Source: Bacillota bacterium
Lineage (GTDB): Bacteria; Bacillota; Clostridia; Lachnospirales; Lachnospiraceae
Reading direction: 5' to 3'
Assembly: GCA_017861355.1 (NCBI GenBank)
Contig: JAGFXQ010000101.1
Location: 1 to 10,446 of the forward strand
DNA length: 10,446 nucleotides
A program made the position numbers and the translations under genes. Each line of letters starts with the position of its first letter. Positions within the stretch are counted from its first letter, which is position 1. Shown here piece after piece: positions 1 through 6,019 of the stretch. The notes below the pieces were generated by a model. It did not search any database and was not told the DNA's origin. It was given only the letters and a program-made list of their open reading frames with translations.

Positions 1-139
1 TTACATTTATAGATATCATACATTAATTAATTATATGTTACTACTACTTTTCTAAATCTAATTTATTACCTGGGTAAAACCTTTATATTATATTTGATTC
101 TATAATTTACACCCTTAAAATAGTATTCGAATTTTGTAT

Positions 140-206
140 GCTATTTGTTCGCTAATTGTTCGCTACCCATATTGTTTTATACGATCTTACGCTATCCCTC
201 ATTGTT
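140..206. repeat. Degenerate short direct repeats in the spacer beyond efp
   Basis: The AT-rich stretch from 1 to about 219 contains no ORF of note. Within it, four copies of a GCTA...TTGTT pattern can be read on the plus strand, starting at about 140, 151, 162 and 191. The first two are 11 bp apart and nearly identical (TTGTTCGCTA at 145-154 and 156-165); the last two carry 5-6 extra bases between GCTA and TTGTT. The copies are short and AT-rich, so slippage or chance are both possible. I see no function and no other feature in this spacer. Confidence 0.35.
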
Positions 207-219
207 TTTAACAAATCAT

Positions 220-267
220 AAAAAAAGCGCAACCCACAGAAAACCTTGATTTTCCATGGATTGCGCT
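220..267 (-). terminator. Intrinsic terminator of efp (end of the yqeG-efp block)
   Basis: On the minus strand, 22 bases after the efp stop codon, a perfect 7-bp arm AGCGCAA (267-261) pairs with TTGCGCT (232-226). More pairing lies further in (GG/CC, then GAAAA/TTTTC around a 6-base loop). A run of six T (226-221), counting the last T of the stem, follows directly. Position, stem and T-tract are those of a Rho-independent terminator. Confidence 0.85.
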
Positions 268-289
268 CATATTAATCTTTGATATTCGA

Positions 290-847
290 TTATACTCTCT
301 TCATATATTCGCCGCTTCTGGTGTCGATCTGAATCTTGTCACCCTGCTCAACGAATAACGGAACATATACAGTAGCACCTGTCTCAACAACAGCGGGCTT
401 AGTAGCACCCTGTGCTGTATCGCCCTTAAATCCGGGCTCTGTGTCTGTGATTACTAATTCTACAAATAACGGAGGCTCGATAGCAAATACGTTTCCTGCA
501 TGGGAAAGCATCTTAACCATCTCATTTTCTTTTACGAACTTCAAAGAATCGCCAACAGCTTCTTCATTCATACCGATCTGCTCAAAGTTCTCTACGTTCA
601 TGAAGTGGAAAAGATCACCATCAGAATATAAATACTGCATGTCGCTTCTCTCGATATGTGCCTGTGGATATTTTTCTGTAGGACGGAAGGTTCTTTCAAC
701 CACACCACCATTTTTGATGTTTCTTAACTTAGTTCTCACGAATGCTGCACCTTTACCGGGCTTTACATGTTGAAACTCTATAATCTGAAATACGCTATTG
801 TCCATTTCAATTGTCAGACCGTTTCTGAAATCGCCTGCTGAAACCAT
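290..847 (-). CDS. efp: Translation elongation factor P (EF-P)
   Basis: EF-P binds between the P and E sites of the ribosome and stimulates peptide bond formation at consecutive prolines. The 185-residue protein has the usual bacterial length. An N-terminal KOW-like domain (about 3-60) carries the loop PGKGAA with Lys32 at the tip, the position that is modified in Bacillus. A central OB domain (about 66-125) and a C-terminal OB domain (about 130-185) follow; the latter holds the family signature GATKPAVVETG (147-157). I start at the ATG at 847, giving the normal MVSAGDFRNG start. A TTG six bases upstream is also open, but it lies only about 4 bases from the ribosome binding site AAGGAGG, whereas the ATG is about 10 bases away. 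It is the last gene of the aroK-aroQ-peptidase-efp cluster, 209 bases after the peptidase gene, and may also have its own promoter (882-910). The enzyme that modifies Lys32 is not in the window. Confidence 0.97.
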   Translation of the reverse strand: MVSAGDFRNGLTIEMDNSVFQIIEFQHVKPGKGAAFVRTKLRNIKNGGVVERTFRPTEKYPQAHIERSDMQYLYSDGDLFHFMNVENFEQIGMNEEAVGDSLKFVKENEMVKMLSHAGNVFAIEPPLFVELVITDTEPGFKGDTAQGATKPAVVETGATVYVPLFVEQGDKIQIDTRSGEYMKRV

Positions 848-881
848 ATACAAAATTCCTCCTTAAAATTGACTACTCTTA

Positions 882-910
882 AGTCTATAATAACCTTGAC
901 CATTTTGCAA
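882..910 (-). promoter_or_regulatory. Possible sigma-A-type promoter of efp
   Basis: Minus-strand TTGCAA (910-905), a 17-base spacer and TAGACT (887-882) give a 4/6 plus 4/6 match to the sigma-A consensus at ideal spacing. Transcription would start near 875, just ahead of the AAGGAGG ribosome binding site. The match is moderate and the region is AT-rich, so chance is possible; readthrough from the peptidase gene is the alternative. Confidence 0.35.
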
Positions 911-978
911 CATTTTTTTTATACAAGATAACATATTTCGCTCTTGGTATAAAAAGATCTTCGTTTAGCCGAAAACCT

Positions 979-1048
979 GTAAGAACAAGAAGTTTGTTCC
1001 AATGGACAAACTTTGCAGTTCCTACCAAGGATTTTTGTAAAAATCCTT
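979..1048 (-). repeat. Tandem hairpins between the peptidase gene and efp
   Basis: Two strong dyads follow the peptidase stop codon. The first is a perfect 10-bp inverted repeat, AAGGATTTTT (1027-1036) with AAAAATCCTT (1039-1048). The second, read on the minus strand, starts with GTAGGAAC (1025-1018), which pairs with GTTCTTAC (986-979) including one G-U wobble. Nested inside it, AGTTTGTCC (1012-1004) pairs with GGAACAAACT (1000-991) with one bulged base, around an ATT loop. Neither hairpin is followed directly by a T-tract, so they are not standard terminators. They could be a processing or stability element, or one copy of a dispersed palindromic repeat. A 60-codon open frame across this stretch has no ribosome binding site and is probably not a gene. 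Confidence 0.6.
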
Positions 1049-1056
1049 TATTCACA

Positions 1057-2124
1057 CTATAGTTCAATCAATCTCTTATCTGAAAATGTAAAGTTCTCAT
1101 GACCATCCTTTGTAACCGCTACCAAGTCTTCAATTCTTACACCACCAAAGCCTTTGATATAGATGCCTGGTTCCACTGTCTCTGTCATACCTTCTTCGAT
1201 AATATCTTCTTCCAGCATGGATAATCTCGGATTCTCATGAATATGAAGTCCTACACTATGTCCGAGACCATGGCCGAAGCAGCCTTCATAACCAGCCTTG
1301 TAGATAATGTCTCTGGCAACCTGATCCACTTCTTTTCCCTTCACACCGGCTTTGATGAAGTCCAGAGCAGCAAGCTGAGCTTTCAGAACCGTGTCATAAA
1401 CATCCTTTTGTTTCTGTGAAGCTTTACCAATGACGATCGTTCTGGTCATATCTGAGCAATACCCCTCATATACACATCCAAAGTCCATGGTTAGGAAGTC
1501 CCCTGCTTCTAATTTCTTCATAGAAGGTACTGCATGAGGCATAGAGGAATTCACACCGGAAGCAACAATTGCTGAGAAACTCAAACCGGAAGCACCCTTT
1601 AATTTAAGCAGGTACTCAATTCTCGCAGCGACCTCTAACTCGGTCATACCAGGTTTAATGTAACCTAAGATCTCTGTAAATACCTGATCTCCGATTGCTT
1701 CTGCATTCTTGATACGCTCCAGTTCTCTTGCTGTCTTAATTCGTCTCATCGCCGTGATCTCATTGCCGAGTGGAACCAATTCATCCACTGCTAGTTTATC
1801 TTTAAGATTGTTATAAGTAGCAAACAACATGTCTTCTGCTTCAAATCCCAAACGATGGATGCCATCTGTCTTAAGAATGTCATTCAGAGTCTCTACATAA
1901 CCGCCGTTGCCTATCGTAATAACTTCGTAACCTTCCGCTTCCATCTCTGCCTGGATGGTGTAGCGAAAATCTGTTACCACTGCATGTCTTTTCTCAGAAA
2001 CATATACATATCCTGTCTCACCTGCAAAGCCACTGATGTATCGCATATTATTGCCATTGGAGATTAATACTGCTTCAATTGAAAGCTTATTTAATAATTC
2101 CTGTACTCTTTTAAAATTATCCAT
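1057..2124 (-). CDS. Xaa-Pro-type aminopeptidase/dipeptidase, M24 family
   Basis: A cytoplasmic metallopeptidase of the pita-bread fold, expected to remove residues ahead of proline; the exact specificity (aminopeptidase or prolidase) cannot be read from sequence. The 355 residues match the short Firmicutes type (B. subtilis YqhT-like). An N-terminal creatinase-like domain (about 1-125) precedes the catalytic domain (about 133-355). The five metal ligands are visible: Asp214 (MDFG), Asp225 (SDMTRT), His289 (GHGLGHSVG), Glu318 (ETVEPG) and Glu332 (RIED). The likely catalytic His197 lies in MPHAVP. There is no signal peptide. The ATG at 2124 has only a weak ribosome binding site (AAGGACAGG), and the gene begins 39 bases after aroQ, so it is probably co-transcribed with it. 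The order aroQ, peptidase, efp equals yqhS-yqhT-efp of B. subtilis. Confidence 0.94.
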   Translation of the reverse strand: MDNFKRVQELLNKLSIEAVLISNGNNMRYISGFAGETGYVYVSEKRHAVVTDFRYTIQAEMEAEGYEVITIGNGGYVETLNDILKTDGIHRLGFEAEDMLFATYNNLKDKLAVDELVPLGNEITAMRRIKTARELERIKNAEAIGDQVFTEILGYIKPGMTELEVAARIEYLLKLKGASGLSFSAIVASGVNSSMPHAVPSMKKLEAGDFLTMDFGCVYEGYCSDMTRTIVIGKASQKQKDVYDTVLKAQLAALDFIKAGVKGKEVDQVARDIIYKAGYEGCFGHGLGHSVGLHIHENPRLSMLEEDIIEEGMTETVEPGIYIKGFGGVRIEDLVAVTKDGHENFTFSDKRLIEL

Positions 2125-2163
2125 CTTGTCAACCTGTCCTTCTTATGTTTATCTTTTATATTT

Positions 2164-2598
2164 TTATTGAACAATTTCCAGAATAGCATCTATTGCAAGG
2201 AGATATCCCTGCAGGCCCAGACCGGCGATCTGGCTGGTGCAAACCGGAGCAGTCACTGAGGTATGACGAAATTCCTCTCTCTGATGAATATTAGAGATAT
2301 GTACTTCAATCTTCGGTATGTCAAGAGATGCAAGTGCATCACGGATCGCATAGCTGTAATGGGTATAAGCACCCGGGTTAATCACAATACCGTCAACCTG
2401 ATCATAATACGCCTTCTGAAGTCGATCGATGATCTCTCCCTCGCCGTTACTCTGGAAGATCTCCAACTCGACATTACACTCGTTCGCTTTCTCCTCCAAA
2501 AGTTTCAGAAGATAATTGAAATCCTGTGTGCCATAGATCCCCTTTTCTCGAATTCCGAGAAAATTCAGATTTGGTCCGTTAATCACTAATATTTTCAT
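2164..2598 (-). CDS. aroQ: 3-dehydroquinate dehydratase, type II
   Basis: Converts 3-dehydroquinate to 3-dehydroshikimate, the third step of the shikimate pathway; type II enzymes form dodecamers. The 144-residue length and the start MKILVINGPNLNFLG are typical. Visible active-site elements are Tyr22 (GIYG, the general base), the Arg17-containing flexible loop, Asn74 in INPGAYTH, His100 in EVHISN and Arg111 in EEFRH. I start at the ATG at 2598, 5 bases after a GGGGGA ribosome binding site, because this matches the family's N-terminus. An in-frame ATG four codons upstream (2610) lacks a ribosome binding site. The gene follows aroK by 70 bases and precedes the M24 peptidase gene by 39 bases, consistent with one operon and with two shikimate-pathway enzymes being made together. 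Confidence 0.96.
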   Translation of the reverse strand: MKILVINGPNLNFLGIREKGIYGTQDFNYLLKLLEEKANECNVELEIFQSNGEGEIIDRLQKAYYDQVDGIVINPGAYTHYSYAIRDALASLDIPKIEVHISNIHQREEFRHTSVTAPVCTSQIAGLGLQGYLLAIDAILEIVQ

Positions 2599-2668
2599 CT
2601 TTTCCCCCATTTCTGCACTGCTAACAGTCTTGCTTGTGAGACTATGCGCATAACCATACTGATTTCTA

Positions 2669-3196
2669 TTATAATCTCATATAATTATCCTTGATCAGCG
2701 TGACTATCTCTTCAATCGATTTATCATCGGTTATGACGGTCTGATCTGCTGCCTGGGTATAGATTGGAGTGCGATAGGCTAACATGTTCTCGATTTTCTG
2801 TTCCATATCTTCCCCTTGGAGTAATGGCCTGGTACGATCTCCGACCAACCGCTGCAACGTAGTCTCCTTGGACGCTTTCAGATATACAACATATCCTATT
2901 TCCTTCAGTAGCTTCCTGTTCTGTTCCCGAAGTGGCAAACCGCCACCGGTTGATAATACGGTTTGCTTTAGCACTGGTAGCAGCTCCGTTAATAACTCCG
3001 TCTCCAGGTTACGAAAATACTCTTCCCCTTGCGCTGCAAAGATATGATTTATCGTGTCATTTGCTTTCTGCTCCAGTAACTGATCTGAATCACGAAAATG
3101 ATAGGACAGGCTCCTGGCTAAACTCTCACCCACAGTAGTCTTTCCACAGCCCATATATCCAATCAAAATGATATTGTTTTTCCTATCCTCATTCAT
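2669..3196 (-). CDS. aroK: Shikimate kinase
   Basis: Phosphorylates shikimate at O3 with ATP, the fifth step of the shikimate pathway. The 175 residues form a P-loop kinase: Walker A GYMGCGKT (13-20), the shikimate-binding DSD (36-38), Arg62 in FRNLE, the GGG turn (84-86), the LID segment DRTRPLL (120-126) with Arg121 and Arg123, and YRTP (141-144) with a further nucleotide- or substrate-contacting Arg142. All key residues are present, so it should be active. The ATG at 3196 follows GAGG at a spacing of about 6-7 bases. The gene is 211 bases downstream of yqeG; that gap is filled by a degenerate tandem repeat and an inverted repeat, with no clear terminator, so both readthrough from yqeG and an internal promoter are possible. 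Confidence 0.96.
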   Translation of the reverse strand: MNEDRKNNIILIGYMGCGKTTVGESLARSLSYHFRDSDQLLEQKANDTINHIFAAQGEEYFRNLETELLTELLPVLKQTVLSTGGGLPLREQNRKLLKEIGYVVYLKASKETTLQRLVGDRTRPLLQGEDMEQKIENMLAYRTPIYTQAADQTVITDDKSIEEIVTLIKDNYMRL

Positions 3197-3227
3197 GCTA
3201 ATCCTCGTAATCTTTCGTCAATCCCCG

Positions 3228-3302
3228 CCAAGATATCCACAGCCTGACGCAAATACAACTGAGTTATTCACAATTTATCTGACTTTTCCCTGTATATCTT
3301 GG
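3228..3302 (-). repeat. Long-loop inverted repeat in the aroK leader
   Basis: On the minus strand CCAAGATATACAG (3302-3290) pairs with CTGTGGATATCTTGG (3242-3228): 13 bp, interrupted by a 2-base bulge and enclosing 47 bases. The 3' arm ends about 20 bases before the GAGG ribosome binding site of aroK, so in RNA it would form a leader structure. It has no T-tract and does not resemble a terminator. The 5' arm is also the last unit of the adjoining tandem array. Confidence 0.45.
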
Positions 3303-3429
3303 TTCCGCCAAATATTTGCTCATCATTATCTTTGTTCGGCATTATCATAGTTCAGCCCTATTTTAGTCCAACTTTATCTTACTTGATATATCTTACTTCT
3401 TTTTACCTTAGTCCGGCTTAATCTTACCC
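3290..3429 (-). repeat. Degenerate tandem array, about nine 14-16-bp units
   Basis: Read on the minus strand, the yqeG-aroK junction divides without gaps into nine units. They begin at 3429, 3414, 3399, 3385, 3369, 3353, 3337, 3321 and 3305, with lengths 15, 15, 14, 16, 16, 16, 16, 16 and 16. Examples are GAACTATGATAATGCC (3353-3338), GAACAAAGATAATGAT (3337-3322) and CAAGTAAGATAAAGTT (3385-3370). The approximate consensus is GAACTAAGATAATGCC. The first unit lies inside the last codons of yqeG, and the second carries its TAA stop. A 16-bp period does not keep reading frame, so this is not a decayed coding repeat. The function is unknown. Confidence 0.65.
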
Positions 3430-3926
3430 TTCGCAATATCCCTATGATAATAATACAGTACAATACGCTCCAGTTTTCGCTTGAATACTATCTGGATCTC
3501 TTCCTTCGGATGAATCGGCTTCACCAGATATGTCATCATCCCGACACGGTTTGCACCATAGACATCGGTAAATAACTGGTCACCCACGAATATCGTATTA
3601 TCAATTCTTGTCCCCATAATCTTCGTTGCACGGATGTAATTCTTCGTAGAAGGTTTGTTGGCTTTGTGAATATAGTTGGTACCGATCATCTCATTAAAAC
3701 GTCGCACTCTCTCATCACTATTATTCGAGATCAGACAGGTCTGGAAGCCAATCGCCTTAAGTCGTGCAAATAATTCAATCGCACGTTCACTGGCATTCGC
3801 TCCGTGTTCTACCAAGGTATTATCAATATCAAATAATATTCCTCGATAACCTTCTTTGTATAAGCTCTCATAATCAATATCATAGGATGATGGTGCTAAT
3901 CTCTTAGGATAAAATCGACGAAACAT
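3408..3926 (-). CDS. yqeG: YqeG family HAD IIIA-type phosphatase
   Basis: A soluble HAD-superfamily protein, predicted phosphatase; the physiological substrate of the YqeG family is not established. The 172 residues match the family length. All four HAD motifs are visible: motif I FDIDNT with nucleophile Asp33 and acid Asp35, motif II ISNNS with Ser67, motif III Lys91 in NKPSTK, and motif IV GDQLFTD with Asp116 and Asp121. The cap is minimal, as in type III. The ATG at 3926 has a strong ribosome binding site (AGGAGG, 5-base spacing), and an extended -10 promoter lies about 75 bases upstream. It is the first gene of the cluster that leads into aroK, aroQ, the peptidase gene and efp. Its last codons, encoding KGKIKPD, belong to the first units of the 14-16-bp tandem array, so the C-terminal tail may have been shaped by the repeat. 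Confidence 0.93.
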   Translation of the reverse strand: MFRRFYPKRLAPSSYDIDYESLYKEGYRGILFDIDNTLVEHGANASERAIELFARLKAIGFQTCLISNNSDERVRRFNEMIGTNYIHKANKPSTKNYIRATKIMGTRIDNTIFVGDQLFTDVYGANRVGMMTYLVKPIHPKEEIQIVFKRKLERIVLYYYHRDIAKGKIKPD

Positions 3927-4001
3927 AGGAACCTCCTGTATCTACATTCATATTTTGATAATTTAAGTTTACGCTATTTATCATATCCTAATTCATGATT
4001 C

Positions 4002-4030
4002 ATTATAGCAAGCGAAAGATTATAGTACAA
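4002..4030 (-). promoter_or_regulatory. Extended -10 promoter of yqeG
   Basis: Minus-strand TGCTATAAT is a perfect -10 hexamer (4007-4002) with a TG extension. A weak -35, TTGTAC (4030-4025), lies at exactly 17 bases. A second TATAAT (4024-4019) sits 17 bases upstream but has no recognisable -35. The predicted start near 3995 leaves a leader of about 70 bases before the yqeG ATG. The promoter lies just downstream of the terminator of the preceding GH5 gene, which fits its role. Confidence 0.65.
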
Positions 4031-4074
4031 GCAAAAAACTTTGAATTGGTAAAATAATCAATCTGCATAAAATC

Positions 4075-4124
4075 AACTCCTCCTAAGGAAGCATTGACAC
4101 GCTTCAACATCCTTAAGAGGAGTT
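4075..4124 (-). terminator. Terminator hairpin after the GH5 gene
   Basis: A 15-bp stem pairs minus-strand AACTCCTCTTAAGGA (4124-4110) with TCCTTAGGAGGAGTT (4089-4075), with one U-G wobble; inside, GAAGC and GCTTC could pair further. It lies 53 bases after the GH5 stop. The tail GATTTTA is only a short T-tract, so termination may be incomplete. The 3' arm also contains AGGAGG ahead of an ATG at 4068 that opens a 21-codon frame (see findings). Confidence 0.65.
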
Positions 4125-4176
4125 TAATTATTCTTTGATCAAGCTTGATCATCTCACTTGCAATTATAAATTCCGA

Positions 4177-5211
4177 CTACTTCTTACTTATAATCTTAAT
4201 TAATCTTTCATCCCGAACCTCAGAAGCACTGTCCACCATCGGAAAACTCATCAGCTTATAAGTCCAGACTGCCCTACCGATTCCGAATTCAATCAGAATA
4301 TCACAGAGATCTTCATGCCAGCGAAGATTGCTGTCCATCGGTGCATGATCGATTACTCCATACTCCCCGCAGTACAAGGGTACATTGCGTTCCTTAATAA
4401 AATCCAAGGCAGGCTGCAAATATCGGCGGATATAATCCTTTCCGATCTTCTCCTCAAAGGCAAGGTTCTTACGAAAGCTCTCGGATTGTCTCTGATATTT
4501 ATTAAAATCCTCGGTTCCGGACGGATAAGGGACCACAAATTTCAATTCCTTCATCGGTGGCTCCCAGCCGGCTTTCTGATGGGTAAAAATATGCGGCTCA
4601 TAGAAATGAAAGGTATACACCACATTTTCATCCTCAATGCGGTCCAGTTCTGACAGTGTAGTAACACTATTATAATGATTGCCTCCTACGATGATTACTC
4701 TATCCGGATCAATCTCGCGAATTGCAGCTATTGCTCTTTTACTCAACTTATTCCACCGATCTGAATTCGGCTCGACGATCTCATTCAATAATTCGAATAC
4801 AACATTCCTTCCGGCATTCCGATATCTCTTAGCAAAGGTTCTCCAGATTGAAAGGAAACGTTCCTGTAGACTCTCGTCCTCGAACAATCTATTTTCCTTC
4901 AAGGAATGGAAAGCATAGCCGGGGGTACGGTGAAGGTCCAGAATGATGTTCAGATTATTCTCTTCACACCAATGGATGCATTGATCTATATAGGCAAAGC
5001 CCTCCTCTTTATATTGGAACGCTAGAACATCATCCTCTATTACCGTATAGTCAATCGGCAGTCTCACATGGTCCATCCCCCAGGATGCAATCTGCTTAAT
5101 ATCCTGTTCCGTGATGAAGCTATCAAAATGCTTCTTTTTTGCTTCTTTGAATTGTGATAACCAGCCTCCCAGATTGACTCCCGTCTGATATCCTACTAAT
5201 GTATTTCTCAT
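4177..5211 (-). CDS. Glycoside hydrolase family 5 (cellulase-like), cytoplasmic
   Basis: A retaining beta-glycosidase with a TIM barrel, acting on beta-linked glucans, mannans or their oligosaccharides; the substrate cannot be fixed from sequence. I start at the ATG at 5211 (344 residues), which has an AGAGG ribosome binding site 9 bases away. A TTG nine codons upstream (5238) is an alternative, with GAGG about 7 bases before it. Numbered from the ATG: the barrel opens with GVNLGGWLSQF (11-21), HVRLPIDY (48-55) and DLHRTPG (92-98). The acid/base is Glu144 in ELLNE, HFYEPH (202-207) follows, the nucleophile is Glu283 in CGEYG, and the substrate-platform Trp316 sits in VWTYK. There is no signal peptide, transmembrane segment, carbohydrate-binding module or dockerin, so it probably works on imported oligosaccharides. 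A TATAAT at 5289-5284 is a possible -10 box, without a clear -35. It appears to be a single-gene unit bounded by terminators. Confidence 0.9.
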   Translation of the reverse strand: MRNTLVGYQTGVNLGGWLSQFKEAKKKHFDSFITEQDIKQIASWGMDHVRLPIDYTVIEDDVLAFQYKEEGFAYIDQCIHWCEENNLNIILDLHRTPGYAFHSLKENRLFEDESLQERFLSIWRTFAKRYRNAGRNVVFELLNEIVEPNSDRWNKLSKRAIAAIREIDPDRVIIVGGNHYNSVTTLSELDRIEDENVVYTFHFYEPHIFTHQKAGWEPPMKELKFVVPYPSGTEDFNKYQRQSESFRKNLAFEEKIGKDYIRRYLQPALDFIKERNVPLYCGEYGVIDHAPMDSNLRWHEDLCDILIEFGIGRAVWTYKLMSFPMVDSASEVRDERLIKIISKK

Positions 5212-5303
5212 TCTGTTATTCCTCTCTTCCCTTATCAAAAGCCACCCTCAGGTATCATTTTTCATAGCTCATTCATGGGCATTATTATAAAAAGCAAAAA
5301 GAT

Positions 5304-5337
5304 AACCCATATACTAATATAGAATAGTATATGGGTT
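5304..5337 (-). terminator. Intrinsic terminator of mscL, possibly bidirectional
   Basis: A perfect 13-bp stem, AACCCATATACTA (5304-5316) and TAGTATATGGGTT (5325-5337), encloses an 8-base loop. On the minus strand it lies 45 bases after the mscL stop and is followed by ATCTTTTTGCTTTTT. On the plus strand it is followed by TTTTT, but no plus-strand gene is near. It cleanly separates mscL from the GH5 gene. Confidence 0.85.
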
Positions 5338-5382
5338 TTTCGCCATTTTCAATGGTGATAACGTTCTTTGAAATGCATTATC

Positions 5383-5823
5383 TTATATTTGATCCGAAAG
5401 ATCTGCGGTACAGTTAGGACACTTGGTTGCTTTCATATTAATCTCCGTAAAGCAATGAGGACACTGCTTCGTCGTAGGTGCTGCAACAGGTTCCGGTTTC
5501 TTCATCTTATTAATCCATCGAACCATCAAAAATACGACAAATGCCATAATGATGAAATTCAGAACTCCGGATATAAATGTACCATAGTTTACTGTAGCAA
5601 CTCCAGCTTCTTTGGCAAGCTCTATCGTTGCATAATGCTTACCGTCCAAGGCAAGAAACAGATTGGTGAAGTCAATGTTCTTCGTCAATAGACTAAGAAT
5701 AGGCATGACAATATCATTTACCAGAGAGCTGACGATAGCGCTGAATGCTCCACCAATAATTATACCGACTGCCAAGTCAATCATATTACCACGTAATGCA
5801 AATTTCTTGAACTCCTTTAACAT
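5383..5823 (-). CDS. mscL: Large-conductance mechanosensitive channel MscL with C-terminal zinc ribbon
   Basis: A homopentameric inner-membrane channel that opens under high membrane tension and releases solutes on osmotic downshock. I start at the ATG at 5823 (146 residues, MLKEFKKFALRGNMIDLAVG), because AGGAGG lies 9 bases upstream. An ATG seven codons earlier (5844) would place that ribosome binding site inside the gene. The amphipathic N-terminal helix and TM1 (about 14-45) with the gate-region AVGIIIGGAF are canonical, and TM2 spans about 82-106. In place of the usual short C-terminal helix there is a Pro/Ala linker (110-117) and a four-cysteine ribbon: CPHC (121-124) and CPNC (135-138). 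Such ribbons occur in some Firmicutes MscL proteins; I infer zinc binding. The gene stands alone, with a dyad (5855-5873) upstream and a strong terminator downstream. Confidence 0.95.
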   Translation of the reverse strand: MLKEFKKFALRGNMIDLAVGIIIGGAFSAIVSSLVNDIVMPILSLLTKNIDFTNLFLALDGKHYATIELAKEAGVATVNYGTFISGVLNFIIMAFVVFLMVRWINKMKKPEPVAAPTTKQCPHCFTEINMKATKCPNCTADLSDQI

Positions 5824-5854
5824 CTTCTTACTCCTCCTATTCATCTATTAATGT

Positions 5855-5873
5855 AAAGCGTTATAACGGCTTT
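5855..5873. promoter_or_regulatory. Dyad upstream of mscL, possible operator or leader hairpin
   Basis: The perfect 10-bp palindrome CGTTATAACG (5859-5868) extends to AAAGC/GCTTT with one bulged G. It lies 32 bases upstream of the mscL start, and its minus-strand TATAAC could itself be a -10 box, with TTTACA 15 bases upstream (short spacing). Operator, promoter or chance cannot be told apart. The rest of the 196-base spacer between mscL and the glycosyltransferase gene is AT-rich and shows only a weak 5-bp hairpin (5997-6011) followed by a T-run, a poor terminator candidate for the latter. Confidence 0.35.
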
Positions 5874-6019
5874 CATTCATTGTAAAATCATCAAAGTGAT
5901 TACCTAACGTTTATACCTTAACAACACAAATATATCATATAGATTGTCCTAAGATTAATTATACATTATTTTCTACTATTCTTATACAGTAAAAATTAAT
6001 CATATCGATTAGATTAAAT

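Noticed and set aside
336..773. 145-codon plus-strand frame opposite efp
   Set aside because: It is the antisense shadow of efp, which has clear family signatures and a ribosome binding site; the plus-strand product resembles no family.
885..1067. 60-codon minus-strand frame between the peptidase gene and efp
   Set aside because: It starts at a TTG inside the last codons of the peptidase gene, has no ribosome binding site, and runs through strong hairpins. It is more likely a structured or repetitive spacer than a gene.
3290..3429. CRISPR array
   Set aside because: Units are contiguous, 14-16 bp and degenerate, with no unique spacers; no cas gene is present.
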